The notes: generated from the sequence alone by a model not told the origin. DNA of 58,887 nucleotides from Candidatus Kapaibacterium sp. (GCA_026390695.1 JAPLFL010000105.1:1-58887); one strand, 5' to 3'. Numbered from the stretch's first letter, positions 17,747-28,024 are shown. Numbers and translations: made by a program.

Positions 17747-18486
17747 AATCTATTTGCCCTCCCCAGCCGTGTAAAAATTGGAAAAATCACTTTACGTGCT
17801 TGCTCCTTACCCCATAAATTTTTTAATTGATTGTAAATAATATCTAAAGGATTACGATCATGGATTTCAAAATAAGTTTTTACACAAGACCATGTATTTA
17901 AATAACCGATTACTTGATCAAAAGTCCAATAAAATTTACTTTCGAATTCAGGTACATGAATTTCATTAAATGGGAATGGAATTGTCTTATAACTTTCGTC
18001 AATATAATGTCGTACTTTATCCCAATAATTTCCAATTATTTCATCATTAAAATATCTTAACAATCTATCTATTTCAGTATCGGTTCTAAATAAACCATAT
18101 CCGGTAGCAACAAAGATTCCGTCAGGTTTGATTATTCTATACACCTCCGAATAGAATCTATCAAAATCGAACCAGTGAATAGCTTGTGCCACTGCAATTA
18201 AATCGAAAAAATTATCTTGGAATTGCGTTGATTCGGAATTACATAAACTATAGAAAATATTGTCCCTTTTTATTGCTTCTGTTATCTGATTCTGACTAAT
18301 ATCAATTGCATAGACATTAGTAAAGTAATTTGATATTTCAAAAGCTAATTGCCCGTTACCTGTACCGCAGTCCAAAGCGTTCGATCTATCCTTAACATTT
18401 AGATTAATATAATCAAAAAGTTCAGAAGGATAATCTGGTCTGAACTTTAGATAGTCATGTGAAATTGAAGAAAAAAAATCTTTCAT
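17743..18486 (-). CDS. Class I SAM-dependent methyltransferase
   Basis: 247 residues. The SAM-binding motif I is DCGTGNGQLAFE (about 39-50), the motif II acidic residue is in YAIDISQNQI, and the post-motif region FDLIAVAQAIHWFD fits the Methyltransf_11 group. Proteins of this shape act on small molecules such as quinone or fatty-acid derivatives; the substrate is unknown. The first gene of a two-gene minus-strand operon with the SulP transporter (ATGA overlap). Confidence 0.85.
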   Translation of the reverse strand: MKDFFSSISHDYLKFRPDYPSELFDYINLNVKDRSNALDCGTGNGQLAFEISNYFTNVYAIDISQNQITEAIKRDNIFYSLCNSESTQFQDNFFDLIAVAQAIHWFDFDRFYSEVYRIIKPDGIFVATGYGLFRTDTEIDRLLRYFNDEIIGNYWDKVRHYIDESYKTIPFPFNEIHVPEFESKFYWTFDQVIGYLNTWSCVKTYFEIHDRNPLDIIYNQLKNLWGKEQARKVIFPIFTRLGRANRL

Positions 18487-18864
18487 TGTTTTGGTAATTG
18501 TTAGAATGTGCTTCCTTTAAATTACATCGAATTTTGGAATATTCTGAAAATTATGATATTGATGATTCAATTTAATTTTTATTAGAAAAAGTGAACTTAC
18601 AATTTTGTGATAATTTAATGTCCATTTTTTAATTTGTCTATAAATATTCCAAAAAAATCTAATTTAACTTTTATACTTAAATAAATTACTAAATTTGTAT
18701 AAAATGATAACCATAATGCTCCTAAAATATTAATTATTCTTAATCATAATAATAGCTGACAAGCTCTGAAATTAATAAATATATGTTATATTTGAAAAAG
18801 TATAAATTTATTGATTGCTATTTTCTAATTAATTTTTCATCAAACATTAATCTACCCTTAAACT
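18487..18864. other. Divergent intergenic region between methyltransferase and queE
   Basis: 378 bases, very AT-rich, with no open frame of note. Two TAnnTTTG boxes for plus-strand transcription are visible (TAAATTTG at 18690-18697 and TATATTTG at 18787-18794), but neither has a correctly spaced TTTG upstream; the second is best placed for queE. No hairpin was seen. Confidence 0.4.
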
Positions 18865-19566
18865 ATGATATTTATTCCTGATTTGACTCTAAATATATCG
18901 GAAATTTTTTATTCAATTCAAGGAGAAGGCAGCAGGGCTGGTATGCCATGTATATTTATCCGTTTGCAAGGTTGCAAGCTGCGTTGTTCTTGGTGCGACA
19001 CCGCTTATGCACTGAAGTTCGATTCAGGTGGGAAGAAAATGACACTCCAAGAGATAAAGAATGAAATTTTAGAAATCAATTGTAATTTCGTTGAATTTAC
19101 AGGCGGAGAGCCTCTTGAGCAGCTAAATGTACTAAATCTTATGGAACATCTGTTGGATTTGAATTATCTTGTTGCAGTTGAAACTGCCGGATATCTTGAT
19201 ATTTGCGACCTTGATAAAAGAATAGTTAAAATTTTGGATTTTAAATGTCCTGATTCTAAAATGAGCCAATTCAATCTATATTCTAACATTCAATGCTTAA
19301 CAAAACTTGATGAGATAAAGTTTGTAATTGCCAGTCATTCGGATTATATCTGGGCTAAAGAAATTCTTTCTGAGTATAATTTGAATTTATTAACCAAAGC
19401 AGTATTTTTTTCCTTTGCAGCAAATCCTTCACCTGAAAAAGAAATAATAACAAATAAGTTTTCTTTGTCAAAATTAGCCGAATTGATTTTAGAAGATAAT
19501 TTACCAGTCAGATTGCAATTGCAAATGCATAAGTACGTATGGGAGCCGAATAGAAGAGGAGTTTAA
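18865..19566 (+). CDS. queE: 7-carboxy-7-deazaguanine synthase (radical SAM)
   Basis: 233 residues. It makes 7-carboxy-7-deazaguanine from 6-carboxytetrahydropterin in queuosine/7-deazaguanine synthesis. The radical SAM cysteines C37, C41 and C44 lie in GCKLRCSWCDT. The substrate-binding SIQGEGSRAGMPCIFIRLQG precedes them, FTGGEPL is the SAM-binding GGE motif, and the C-terminal LQMHKYVWEPNRRGV matches the family end. It stands alone, with no queC, queD or queF in the window. It converges with the glycosyltransferase gene 65 bases downstream. Confidence 0.93.
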   Translation: MIFIPDLTLNISEIFYSIQGEGSRAGMPCIFIRLQGCKLRCSWCDTAYALKFDSGGKKMTLQEIKNEILEINCNFVEFTGGEPLEQLNVLNLMEHLLDLNYLVAVETAGYLDICDLDKRIVKILDFKCPDSKMSQFNLYSNIQCLTKLDEIKFVIASHSDYIWAKEILSEYNLNLLTKAVFFSFAANPSPEKEIITNKFSLSKLAELILEDNLPVRLQLQMHKYVWEPNRRGV

Positions 19567-19631
19567 TGAATTACGAATTTGGAACTAAGAATTAAAAATT
19601 ATTGAAATGGACTGGAATTAAATTTGGAATA

Positions 19632-20408
19632 TTAATTTTTTTTGTTTTGTTCATCTTGCTCTAATTCGAATAGAAATGCGTATTTCAGAAAAGTACCTAC
19701 CAAACTACTTAGCGCTGCTATAAAGCCACGATAGCCATCAAAGATTGCTTTATTAATAAAATAAAGTCTTATGAAAGCAATTATCGGGTTGATTAGTAAA
19801 TTAAAGAATTTTGCACTTCTACCCTGCTTTTTATAACTTAATGCAGAAAGACTGGCATAGTCGATAGTTTTGGTGAAGTGATGCTCTAAATTATTATAAG
19901 AATAATGAAACAAATCTCCATTAATATTTTTAATCAAACCTTCGCATTTAAGTTCTTCATGTACATCGTACCCGACCCAGTGCGGATTTCCTGATTTTCT
20001 CACTAAACGTAAATGCCAATCCGGTCGCCAAGCATATTTCATGAATTTACCTAAATAGAAAGTCCTGCGATTAATTTTATATGAAAAATCATTGTTATCA
20101 ACCTTAACTGCTTCTGAAATCGATTGTTTCAGTTCGTCTGAGAGCACTTCATCAGCATCTATACTAAGAATCCAGTTGCCAGAACATTTTTTTAGAGCTG
20201 AATTCTTTTGATTAACAAATCCATCCCAGACTTTAATAAAGATTTTATCAGTAAATTCGGCAGCTATTGCGCGTGTTGAGTCCGAAGAATTAGAATCGAC
20301 AATAATAATTTCATCGGCAATATCTCGAACACTTTCAAGAGTTCTACGGATATTTTCCTCCTCATTAAAAGTAATAATGCAAACCGATAATTTTATTTTC
20401 TCAATCAT
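19632..20408 (-). CDS. Glycosyltransferase family 2 (WaaE/KdtX-like)
   Basis: 258 residues. The GT-A nucleotide-binding start is LSVCIITFNEEENIRRTLES, with IIVDSNSSDST next and the metal-binding DxD as SIDADE (about 95). The FYLGKFMKYAWRPDWHLRL and VHEEL segments are typical of the WaaE/KdtX group that adds glucose to the lipopolysaccharide inner core. The C-terminus has a hydrophobic helix that may lie on the inner membrane. The exact acceptor is inferred only. It lies downstream of rplS and beyond a terminator, so it probably has its own transcript. Confidence 0.8.
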   Translation of the reverse strand: MIEKIKLSVCIITFNEEENIRRTLESVRDIADEIIIVDSNSSDSTRAIAAEFTDKIFIKVWDGFVNQKNSALKKCSGNWILSIDADEVLSDELKQSISEAVKVDNNDFSYKINRRTFYLGKFMKYAWRPDWHLRLVRKSGNPHWVGYDVHEELKCEGLIKNINGDLFHYSYNNLEHHFTKTIDYASLSALSYKKQGRSAKFFNLLINPIIAFIRLYFINKAIFDGYRGFIAALSSLVGTFLKYAFLFELEQDEQNKKN

Positions 20409-20443
20409 AATCTTAAAAATTCATTTTGTAATAATAAAAATAA

Positions 20444-20480
20444 AAAACGACTGCAAGATATAATAATTTGCAGTCGTTTT
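20444..20480 (-). terminator. Rho-independent terminator after rplS
   Basis: A 13-bp perfect stem (20444-20456 with 20468-20480; GACTGCAA/TTGCAGTC core) and an 11-base loop. In the minus-strand transcript it is followed by a U-rich run. It lies 17 bases past the rplS stop. Confidence 0.85.
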
Positions 20481-20496
20481 AATATATTTTTCTTTA

Positions 20497-20877
20497 TTAT
20501 TTTGTCTTCTGACGAATTTTTCTCTCGGACATTCCGCGTAGATAGTAAAGTTTAGCGCGGCGGACGTTACCTTTGCGCATAACAGCTATACTTTGGATCA
20601 TAGGAGAAAATAATGGGAATATTCTTTCAACACCGACGCCGTTTGAAATTTTGCGTACGAGAAATGTTTGTCCAACTCCAGCTCCACGGCGGGAAATGAC
20701 AATTCCTTTATAATTCTGGATACGTTCTTTTTCTCCTTCAACCACTCTTACAGCCACATTGACAGTATCACCGGGACGGAAATCAGGAATTTCGGCGAAA
20801 TTATCACCATCTTTTTTCTTGCGGCTTTCTATTGCCTGCTCAATAACTTTTGCGCCTATTAAATCAATTGTATTCAT
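20497..20877 (-). CDS. rplS: 50S ribosomal protein L19
   Basis: 126 residues from the ATG at 20877, normal for L19. The family core is visible: [45 protein letters not shown] and [10 protein letters not shown] chose the ATG at 20877 over the in-frame TTG at 20889 because GAGGT (20882-20886), four bases or more upstream of the ATG, would be the ribosome binding site and would lie inside the longer reading. L19 sits at the 30S-50S interface. A terminator follows. The usual partners trmD and rimM are not adjacent. Confidence 0.95.
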   Translation of the reverse strand: MNTIDLIGAKVIEQAIESRKKKDGDNFAEIPDFRPGDTVNVAVRVVEGEKERIQNYKGIVISRRGAGVGQTFLVRKISNGVGVERIFPLFSPMIQSIAVMRKGNVRRAKLYYLRGMSERKIRQKTK

Positions 20878-21035
20878 TTCAAACCTCAAAAATATAAGAC
20901 TTCAAAATTACGCTTTTTTCTGAAAATAACCAAAGAAAATTTAAAAAAATATTTATCAATAACCTTATCTCTCAAAGATGCTGATTGGCTGTATCTTTAG
21001 AAATTTTCTAAATGAAAATAAGTATTGTTCACGTT

Positions 21036-21623
21036 TTATTTTTTCTTTTTTGTTTTATCAGGTGTCATAACAACAGAAAGACTTTTTCCTTCAAATTTCA
21101 GCCCTGAGTCAACTTTTGCAATATCTTCCAAAGCAGCAACAAATCTTTCAATCATTGCTTTTCCGATATCTTGATGGGTAATTTCCCTGCCTCTGAAGAT
21201 TAAAGAAATTTTGACTTTATTTCCTTCTTCAATAAAAGTCCGGGCATGGCGAAGTTTGAAGTTAAAATCATGCTCCTGAATACGCCATTTCAAACGTATT
21301 TCCTTCATCTGTTGCTGCTGCTGGTGCAAGCGTTGGAGTTTATCTTTCTTTTGTAATTCGTAAATAAATTTACCATAGTCAATTAATCTACAAACTGGAG
21401 GATTAGCCTGTGGGGCTATTTCAACAATATCAATATCTCTGTCTTCCGATATTCGTAATGCTTCTCTTGATGAAACAATTCCGATTAATGCTCCATTTTC
21501 GTCGATTAATCTAACTTCTTTAGCCTGGATTTCAGAATTTACTTTATAACGGCTTGCGATGCTGTCTTTCTGATGTGAAGAAGAGCTGTGGTGGTTCGAA
21601 TCAGTTCCTGGGGTTAGCTTCAA
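21036..21623 (-). CDS. infC: Translation initiation factor IF-3
   Basis: 195 residues. The N-terminal domain is marked by RYKVNSEIQAKEVRLIDENG and the C-terminal domain by KEIRLKWRIQEHDFNFKLRH and VKISLIFRGREITH. The N-terminal 25 residues before the domain are low in complexity (His/Ser). Initiation is most likely at TTG (21623), with AAAGGG about five bases before it; an in-frame ATT lies 18 bases further up. infC genes commonly use rare start codons because IF-3 represses its own translation through them. The usual followers rpmI and rplT are missing; rplS is next instead. Confidence 0.95.
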   Translation of the reverse strand: MKLTPGTDSNHHSSSSHQKDSIASRYKVNSEIQAKEVRLIDENGALIGIVSSREALRISEDRDIDIVEIAPQANPPVCRLIDYGKFIYELQKKDKLQRLHQQQQQMKEIRLKWRIQEHDFNFKLRHARTFIEEGNKVKISLIFRGREITHQDIGKAMIERFVAALEDIAKVDSGLKFEGKSLSVVMTPDKTKKKK

Positions 21624-21741
21624 ACATTCCCTTTCTGTAATTAATAATATATAAAAACTTTACCATAGTACAAATATAATATCTTTTGTTGTAATATAAA
21701 ATATATTTTTTCTCGCTCCTGTTCATTTCCGATAAAAATTG

Positions 21742-21749
21742 TAATTTTG
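21742..21749 (+). promoter_or_regulatory. Possible -7 box upstream of lysS
   Basis: TAATTTTG matches the TAnnTTTG box of Bacteroidota promoters. The -33 element at 20 bases (CCTG) is poor. It would place transcription near 21756, about 75 bases before lysS. Confidence 0.3.
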
Positions 21750-21829
21750 TGTCTTTTATAAATTTAACATCATCCAATTAACTGAAAAATTCTGTAATAA
21801 TTTAAATTTCAAATAAATCAACTTATACT

Positions 21830-23341
21830 ATGTTAGAGAACACAAAAAATGATCAGGAAATGCGTCGGATCGAGGAACTCGAACTCCTCGAGAAGGCAGG
21901 AGTACAGCCATTTCCATATAACTTTGATAAAATTCACACTTGTAAATTTATAATCGATAATTTTAGTGATGATAATCCTGAAATTTTATCCGAAGTCGCT
22001 ATTGCCGGACGTATTTCAAGTATTCGCAGAATGGGGAAAGCAAGTTTTTGTCATATTAATGATGAAACTGGAAAACTACAAATTTATATCAAAAGAGATG
22101 ATCTGCCCGATTTCTACGAGCATTTTAAAATGCTTGATATTGGCGATATAATCGGTGTTAAGGGTTATGCTTTCCGTACCAAAACAGGGGAAGTATCTGT
22201 TCATACTCGCCAAATGCAGCTCCTGTGCAAGTCTCTTGCTATTCTGCCTATCCCAAAAGAAGAAATAGATGAGAATGGCAATAAAATAATTCACGATGCA
22301 TTTGAAGATAAAGAATTGCGTTATCGTCGCCGCTATCTTGATTTAATCGTCAATTCACAGATTAAGGAAGTATTCATTAAACGAGCAAAAATTATTTCAA
22401 ATATGAGAAAATATTTTGATGATAAAGGCTGGCTCGAAGTTGAAACCCCAATCTTACAGCCACTCTATGGAGGAGCTTCAGCACGTCCCTTCATAACTCA
22501 TCATAATGCTTTGGATGTTGATCAATACCTAAGAATTGCATTAGAACTATATTTGAAGAGATTAATTGTAGGCGGATTCGAAGGTGTATATGAAATCGGA
22601 AAGGTTTTTCGTAATGAAGGTATGGATAAAAAACATAATCCAGAGTTTTCACTTATGGAAATTTATGTTGCATATAAAGATTATTTTTGGATGATGGAAA
22701 TGGTAGAAGATTTATATTCTCATTTGGCGCTTTCAGTCTGCAATACAACAGATATTGAATTTGATGGCAAAGTGATAAATCTCCAAAAACCTTTTCGTCG
22801 GGCTAAGATGTTCGATCTTTATAAAGAATATACAGGATATGACTTAAAAGGTAGAACTAATGCTGAGTTAATAGATATAGCTCATAAATTAAAAGTTGAA
22901 ATTGAACCCGGTACAACTAATATGAAAATTTTAGATGAAATTTTCGGATCTTTCGTTGAACCTAATCTCATTCAGCCTACTTTTGTTATGGATTATCCTA
23001 TCGAAATGTCACCCCTTGCAAAAATTCATCGCTCGGATGAAGGATTAGTCGAGCGGTTTGAGCTTTTCATCAATGGCGCTGAAATGGCAAATGCCTTTTC
23101 AGAATTAAATGATAGCAGAGACCAACGTGCCCGCCTCGAGGAGCAAGCTCGAAACAGAGCCGCTGGTGACGAAGAAGCAATGGTTGTTGACGAAGATTTC
23201 TTATATGCTCTTGAAGTTGGTATGCCTCCGACTTCTGGGCTTGGAATAGGCATTGACAGGCTCGTAATGCTACTCACAGGTCAGACATCAATTCGCGATG
23301 TTTTGTTTTTCCCTCAAATGAAACCTGAGATAAGCAGATAA
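21830..23341 (+). CDS. lysS: Lysyl-tRNA synthetase, class II
   Basis: 503 residues, the length of bacterial LysRS. The N-terminal OB-fold anticodon-binding domain has [18 protein letters not shown]. The catalytic domain shows motif 1 ([20 protein letters not shown]), motif 2 ([20 protein letters not shown]) and motif 3 ([15 protein letters not shown]), with the conserved C-terminal [13 protein letters not shown]. It charges tRNA-Lys. It is divergent from infC and is followed 37 bases later by an M20 dipeptidase gene, possibly on the same transcript. Confidence 0.97.
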   Translation: MLENTKNDQEMRRIEELELLEKAGVQPFPYNFDKIHTCKFIIDNFSDDNPEILSEVAIAGRISSIRRMGKASFCHINDETGKLQIYIKRDDLPDFYEHFKMLDIGDIIGVKGYAFRTKTGEVSVHTRQMQLLCKSLAILPIPKEEIDENGNKIIHDAFEDKELRYRRRYLDLIVNSQIKEVFIKRAKIISNMRKYFDDKGWLEVETPILQPLYGGASARPFITHHNALDVDQYLRIALELYLKRLIVGGFEGVYEIGKVFRNEGMDKKHNPEFSLMEIYVAYKDYFWMMEMVEDLYSHLALSVCNTTDIEFDGKVINLQKPFRRAKMFDLYKEYTGYDLKGRTNAELIDIAHKLKVEIEPGTTNMKILDEIFGSFVEPNLIQPTFVMDYPIEMSPLAKIHRSDEGLVERFELFINGAEMANAFSELNDSRDQRARLEEQARNRAAGDEEAMVVDEDFLYALEVGMPPTSGLGIGIDRLVMLLTGQTSIRDVLFFPQMKPEISR

Positions 23342-23378
23342 TTCACACTATTTTTTTTTAAAAATTCTACTAAATAAA

Positions 23379-24752
23379 ATGGATAAAATATTAGCTTTAA
23401 TAGACCAGAACAGGGATAATTCCTTATCAGGATTAATTGAATTATTGAAAATTCAATCTATCAGCAGCGAGATTGAGCATAAAAATGATATGATTTATTG
23501 CGCTGATTGGCTCGTAGAGCATTTTTCAAGTATTGGGCTGAATAATTGCAGAACAATAGAAAACGGTGAAGGCCATCCTTTGGTTTATGCTCAATGGCTT
23601 GGGGCTGGCTCTGATGCTAAAACAGTTTTAATTTACGGGCATTATGACGTCCAACCTGTCGATCCACTGAATGAATGGATCAGTTCACCTTTCGAGCCAA
23701 GAATAGAGAATAATAAAATCTTTTGTCGAGGTACTGCTGATGATAAAGGACAATTCTTCATACATGTAAAAGCAGTCGAGTACTTTCTGAAGGCTCAGGG
23801 CTCTTGTCCGGTGAATATTAAATTTATTATCGAGGGTGAAGAAGAAGCCGGATCAAGTAGTATTAATGATTTTATCGCTCAAAATACAGATCTACTCTCA
23901 TGTGATGCCGTATTAATATCCGATACAGAATGGTTTGCAGATAATTTGCCATCAATTTGCTATGGTTTGCGTGGATTGAGTTACATGGAAATAAATGTTC
24001 AGGGACCAAACAGGGATTTACATTCAGGTTCATTTGGTGGTGCTGTCGATAATCCTGCAATAGTTTTATCTAAAATAATAGCACAGCTTCATGATGAAAA
24101 TGGTAGAATCACAGTCCCCGGATTTTATGATGATTTAATCGAAGCCAGTATCGAAGAACGCAACGATTTCTTGCGGCTGAACTTTGATGAAGCGCATTAC
24201 AAGGCTGATCTCAATATTAAAGCCCTTGGTGGGGAAAAAGAATTTACTACTTTAGAAAGAGTCTGGGTTCGTCCATCGTTGGATGTAAATGGCATCTGGA
24301 GCGGTTATATCGGTGACGGCGTCAAAACCGTTTTACCAGCTAAAGCCGGAGCGAAGATTTCTTGCCGATTAGTAGCAAATCAAAATCCGGAAAAAATCTT
24401 TCAACTCGTCTCCGATTATATTTTATCATTAGCGCCGCCATCAGTCCATGTTACCGTCAAATATATGCACGGTGGAAATCCAGTATTGGTTCCTAAACAA
24501 AATTCTGCAATAAGTGCTGCAGCTCAGGCATTTCGTCATGTATTCAACATTGAACCGGTATTTATCCGCGAAGGTGGCTCTATTCCGGTTGTTGAGACAC
24601 TTTCAGTTTTTCTGAAAGCTCCTGTTGTTCTTATGGGATTCGGCCTTCCGGGCGATAATATCCATTCCCCTAACGAAAATTTCGATTTGAATAATTTCTT
24701 CAATGGGATTAAAGTTTCTGCATTATTTTTTGAATATTTTGCTTCAAAGTAA
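23379..24752 (+). CDS. M20-family metallodipeptidase
   Basis: 457 residues. The metal-binding motifs of the M20 dipeptidase/carnosinase-like group are clear: YGHYDVQP, FCRGTADDKGQ, the catalytic EGEEEAGS, and DLHSGSFGGAVDNP in the dimerisation lid domain. It hydrolyses dipeptides or acylated amino acids in the cytoplasm. No signal peptide is seen. It is the second, distantly related M20 dipeptidase in the window, beside pepD. No terminator hairpin of note follows. Confidence 0.88.
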   Translation: MDKILALIDQNRDNSLSGLIELLKIQSISSEIEHKNDMIYCADWLVEHFSSIGLNNCRTIENGEGHPLVYAQWLGAGSDAKTVLIYGHYDVQPVDPLNEWISSPFEPRIENNKIFCRGTADDKGQFFIHVKAVEYFLKAQGSCPVNIKFIIEGEEEAGSSSINDFIAQNTDLLSCDAVLISDTEWFADNLPSICYGLRGLSYMEINVQGPNRDLHSGSFGGAVDNPAIVLSKIIAQLHDENGRITVPGFYDDLIEASIEERNDFLRLNFDEAHYKADLNIKALGGEKEFTTLERVWVRPSLDVNGIWSGYIGDGVKTVLPAKAGAKISCRLVANQNPEKIFQLVSDYILSLAPPSVHVTVKYMHGGNPVLVPKQNSAISAAAQAFRHVFNIEPVFIREGGSIPVVETLSVFLKAPVVLMGFGLPGDNIHSPNENFDLNNFFNGIKVSALFFEYFASK

Positions 24753-24915
24753 CTTTTTGATTTTTGACTTGTTATTAGTTCGGCTAACAAATAACGAGTT
24801 GTTCTGCAAGTCGAATTATGTGTTAATGTGATTTGAATAAAAGAATGACTCTTTGAGATTATTATTATATATTTGTAGCAAGCAAACAAATTGATTTACA
24901 TAAATATTCAGGTGC

Positions 24916-27798
24916 ATGATGAGAAAATTTATTCTCCGAGTTTTTATTTTAATGATAATTGCATTAAATTGCAGTCTGGCAGCGACGATCGAGTATGTTA
25001 ACCCAATTAATGGATCAACTTTTAATTCTCTTCGCTCTCCTCTGATTTTGCGTTCTTCAGAATTGCTGTTAAAAAGCACAATAGATCAAAACAGTTTAAT
25101 TGTTAATGGTGATAAAAGTGGCATTCACAGCGGCAAACTTAAACTTGCCGATGATGGTCGTACTTTATGTTTTGCCGTGAATGATCCTTTTCTTCCGAAT
25201 GAGAATGTTTCAGTTATGCTTTCAAATCAAATCAAAACAATTGACGGCAGTCTTTTAAATTCTTATACTTATAGTTTTTCAACAACGTCGCTTTCAGAGC
25301 CATTGCACGTCAATTTTTCTCCTGATGAACAAACTTTTTCTCTTACTTCAATTTCAGCAGCAGACGTTTCAACAACAAGTGCAACAATACCCAAACCATC
25401 TGATTGGCCTGCTTTAACTGTTGATACAACTGTAAATAATCCATCACCTGGTTATGTTTTTATTTCAAGCAATACTGGTAAACAATATGTTTACATGATG
25501 ATAATCGATAGCTATGCTAATCCGGTTGCTTATGTCGAAAATTTAATTTTTCCTAATTGGAATTTTACTATGCAGCCAAATGGTTTGGTAAGTGATGCTC
25601 ATATATTACAAGGTGTAACTCCTCCAGGTTTCGGTTGGGCAGAGAGCATTATTGAAATACGAGATAGTAATTTAAAAGTAATTGACTCAGCCCAGTTCAA
25701 AAACGGCTACATTGCTGATTTTCACGATTTTCATATCCTGCCGAACGGTCATATTTTATTTGTAGCTTATGATTATCAATTAATTGATATGAGTAAATAC
25801 GTAACTGGCGGCAGAGCTGATGCACAGGTTCTTGGAGGAATAATTCAGGAGCAGGATATGAGCGGTAATGTAGTATTCCAATGGCGTACATGGGATTGGA
25901 GAAAATTTGATGAATGTTATGAACCGCTAACGGGACCAAAAGTTGATTTAGTCCACATTAATGCTGTGGAACTCGATTATGATGGCAATATTCTTGTATC
26001 CAGTCGTCATACTTCTGATATAACAAAAATAAATCGTAAAACCGGCGAGATTATGTGGTATCTCGGAGGCAAAAAGAATCAATTTACTTTTCTAAATGAA
26101 ACAGTTAAATCCGAACCTTATTTTTCTTACCAACATGACATCCGGAGGCTACCAAACCGTAATATTACACTTTATGATAATGGTGTAAAACATAGTCCTC
26201 AATATTCAAGAGCAGTTGAATATCAACTTGATGAGGTAAATAAAACCTGCCAGTTAGTTTGGCAGTACAGGCACTCCGTTGGTGATATCTATGCAATGAC
26301 TCAGGGCAATGTCCAACGTTTAAAAAATGGGAACACTGTAATAGGTTGGGGCGGATTTACAAGCTCAAGTTCAACTTTTAGAAATAAAACTTATACTGAA
26401 GTTCATCCCGATGGTTCTATTGCACTTGAAATTTCTCTTCCAGTACTGATGTCTGGTGCAGGCACTTCATATCGTGCTTTCAAATTTCCCTGGCCACCAA
26501 TGCAGAAATACTCCCGTGGCGTTGTTACCGGTTTATCAAAAGGAACTGATTACTCATTTAAGGATACCCTTGCAACAGGAATTAGTCTGAATTTTGATAG
26601 CATCACAAAGAGTGGCACTGACAGCGTTATTGTTTCTCGATACGATTATGCACCGATGAAGCCTGTATTTATAGGATTAGCCCCACTGGTAGCGCCTTTC
26701 CGGTTTGAATTAGCAACAAAAAATATTAATCCGTATAGCACTAAATTTACTGTTGATCTGAATGAAATTTTAAATTTCTTCGATTCTGGCAAACTTAACG
26801 TATTTTACAGAGCTACACCAGGTGCAGGTACTTTTTCCAAACTCCCGACAACTTATAATGCTGCTAAAAATTCGATTACAGCAACAGTGACAGCCGATGG
26901 CGAATTTATTATCGGAGTGGATGACTCTATTCCGGCACCATCGAAGCCACATTTGATCTATCCTGATTCTGCATCTTTCCCCAATGCTAAAAATCCAATT
27001 CCCTTCAATTGGTCTCCTGAAGGCTATGTTCAGCGATCTACCATTCAGATTTCTGACAAATCCGATTTCAGTACATTTGCAGATAATCAAAGTAATCTTA
27101 AAGAAGCACTTATTACATTTTCAAATCTTGTAGCCGGAACAAAATACTACTGGAGAGTCCAGACTGAGAATGATAATGGAAAGAGCCCCTGGTCTGATGT
27201 TTGGACATTTATTCCAAAGAATCCTTATATTACTGTTTTAACACCAAACGGCGGTGAAGCCTTCTTGCAGAGCGATACTTCATTAATTAAATGGAAAACT
27301 AATTCAACTGATTCTGTAAAAATCTTACTCTACAGAAATAATGTTTACTATAATAATATCGCAGATAAATATTATTGCCCGTATCAGGCATATTATTGGG
27401 GACTACAGCCAATACTTGAGCTTGGGAACCGATATAAAATCAGAATAGTTTCACGCAAAGATTCTACTTTTTATGCTGAATCAAATAATTTCTTTGCAAT
27501 AGTTTTATCTGTAGAGTTTCAACAGATGCCGACACCTCTATTATCAATCAGCGAAATTTTCCCAAACCCTGCAAATGCACTTGTAAACATAGAATTCGAT
27601 ATTCCTAATTCTGATTACAGCACATTAAATATTTACGATATTAATGGGCTTGAAGTTGCAAAAGTATGCGAAGGGATTTTAAATCCCGGTAAATATAAAT
27701 TAGATTGTAATACTGCGAAATTGGCTCCTGGCATGTATTTTTGTAAATTAATAAATCGCGGAAATGTTTTTACATCTAAATTATTGATTATTAAATAA
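24916..27798 (+). CDS. Secreted arylsulfotransferase-fold protein with Ig/Fn3 domains and T9SS sorting domain
   Basis: 960 residues. A signal peptide (1 to about 22), a bacterial Ig-like domain (about 25-125), then an arylsulfotransferase (ASST) propeller at about 165-540. The ASST region shows NPSPGYVFIS, VHINAVELDYDGNILVSSRH, TGEIMWYLGG and YQHDIRRLPN...YDNG, the family signatures with two histidines in the usual places. One Fn3-like domain (YYWRVQTEN...SPWSDVWTF), a further module starting VLTPNGGEAF, and a T9SS domain (IFPNPANALVNI) follow. Arylsulfotransferases move sulfate between phenols in the periplasm; activity here on the cell surface is inferred. A TATATTTG box lies upstream at 24868. 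It is the first of three related genes. Confidence 0.8.
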   Translation: MMRKFILRVFILMIIALNCSLAATIEYVNPINGSTFNSLRSPLILRSSELLLKSTIDQNSLIVNGDKSGIHSGKLKLADDGRTLCFAVNDPFLPNENVSVMLSNQIKTIDGSLLNSYTYSFSTTSLSEPLHVNFSPDEQTFSLTSISAADVSTTSATIPKPSDWPALTVDTTVNNPSPGYVFISSNTGKQYVYMMIIDSYANPVAYVENLIFPNWNFTMQPNGLVSDAHILQGVTPPGFGWAESIIEIRDSNLKVIDSAQFKNGYIADFHDFHILPNGHILFVAYDYQLIDMSKYVTGGRADAQVLGGIIQEQDMSGNVVFQWRTWDWRKFDECYEPLTGPKVDLVHINAVELDYDGNILVSSRHTSDITKINRKTGEIMWYLGGKKNQFTFLNETVKSEPYFSYQHDIRRLPNRNITLYDNGVKHSPQYSRAVEYQLDEVNKTCQLVWQYRHSVGDIYAMTQGNVQRLKNGNTVIGWGGFTSSSSTFRNKTYTEVHPDGSIALEISLPVLMSGAGTSYRAFKFPWPPMQKYSRGVVTGLSKGTDYSFKDTLATGISLNFDSITKSGTDSVIVSRYDYAPMKPVFIGLAPLVAPFRFELATKNINPYSTKFTVDLNEILNFFDSGKLNVFYRATPGAGTFSKLPTTYNAAKNSITATVTADGEFIIGVDDSIPAPSKPHLIYPDSASFPNAKNPIPFNWSPEGYVQRSTIQISDKSDFSTFADNQSNLKEALITFSNLVAGTKYYWRVQTENDNGKSPWSDVWTFIPKNPYITVLTPNGGEAFLQSDTSLIKWKTNSTDSVKILLYRNNVYYNNIADKYYCPYQAYYWGLQPILELGNRYKIRIVSRKDSTFYAESNNFFAIVLSVEFQQMPTPLLSISEIFPNPANALVNIEFDIPNSDYSTLNIYDINGLEVAKVCEGILNPGKYKLDCNTAKLAPGMYFCKLINRGNVFTSKLLIIK

Positions 27799-27807
27799 GA
27801 AAATAAT

Positions 27808-27879
27808 TGACTGTCTCAAAAATTCGGAATTAATAGTTTAGGTAACACTAATTATTGATAAAAAAATTTGAGACAGTCA
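27808..27879. repeat. 13-bp perfect inverted repeat (terminator or MITE-like)
   Basis: TGACTGTCTCAAA at 27808-27820 is exactly repeated in inverse at 27867-27879, with 46 bases between. It starts 9 bases after the stop of the first ASST gene, so it may be a long-loop terminator; the T-rich bases after it fit. The ACTGTCTCA core also occurs alone at 80-88. The ends would also suit a tiny inverted-repeat element, but no target duplication is visible. Confidence 0.5.
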
Positions 27880-28024
27880 CATTTTGTTTTGTAACAAATT
27901 GTTTTTATTTTTGTTATTATATTGTGATTCTAATTTGACTTTCAATATGAATTGAAAATAATTAAAATTAAAAAGGAGACTGTTTATCGAATAATTAATA
28001 CTACATTTAAAGAGGATAATAAAT

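Noticed and set aside
26770-27090. Minus-strand Cys-rich frame of 106 residues
   Set aside because: Antisense to the well-supported ASST gene; the cysteines come from reverse reading of common codons.
27808-27879. Confident call as a MITE
   Set aside because: No flanking target duplication and only one full copy in the window, so it is kept as an inverted repeat only.
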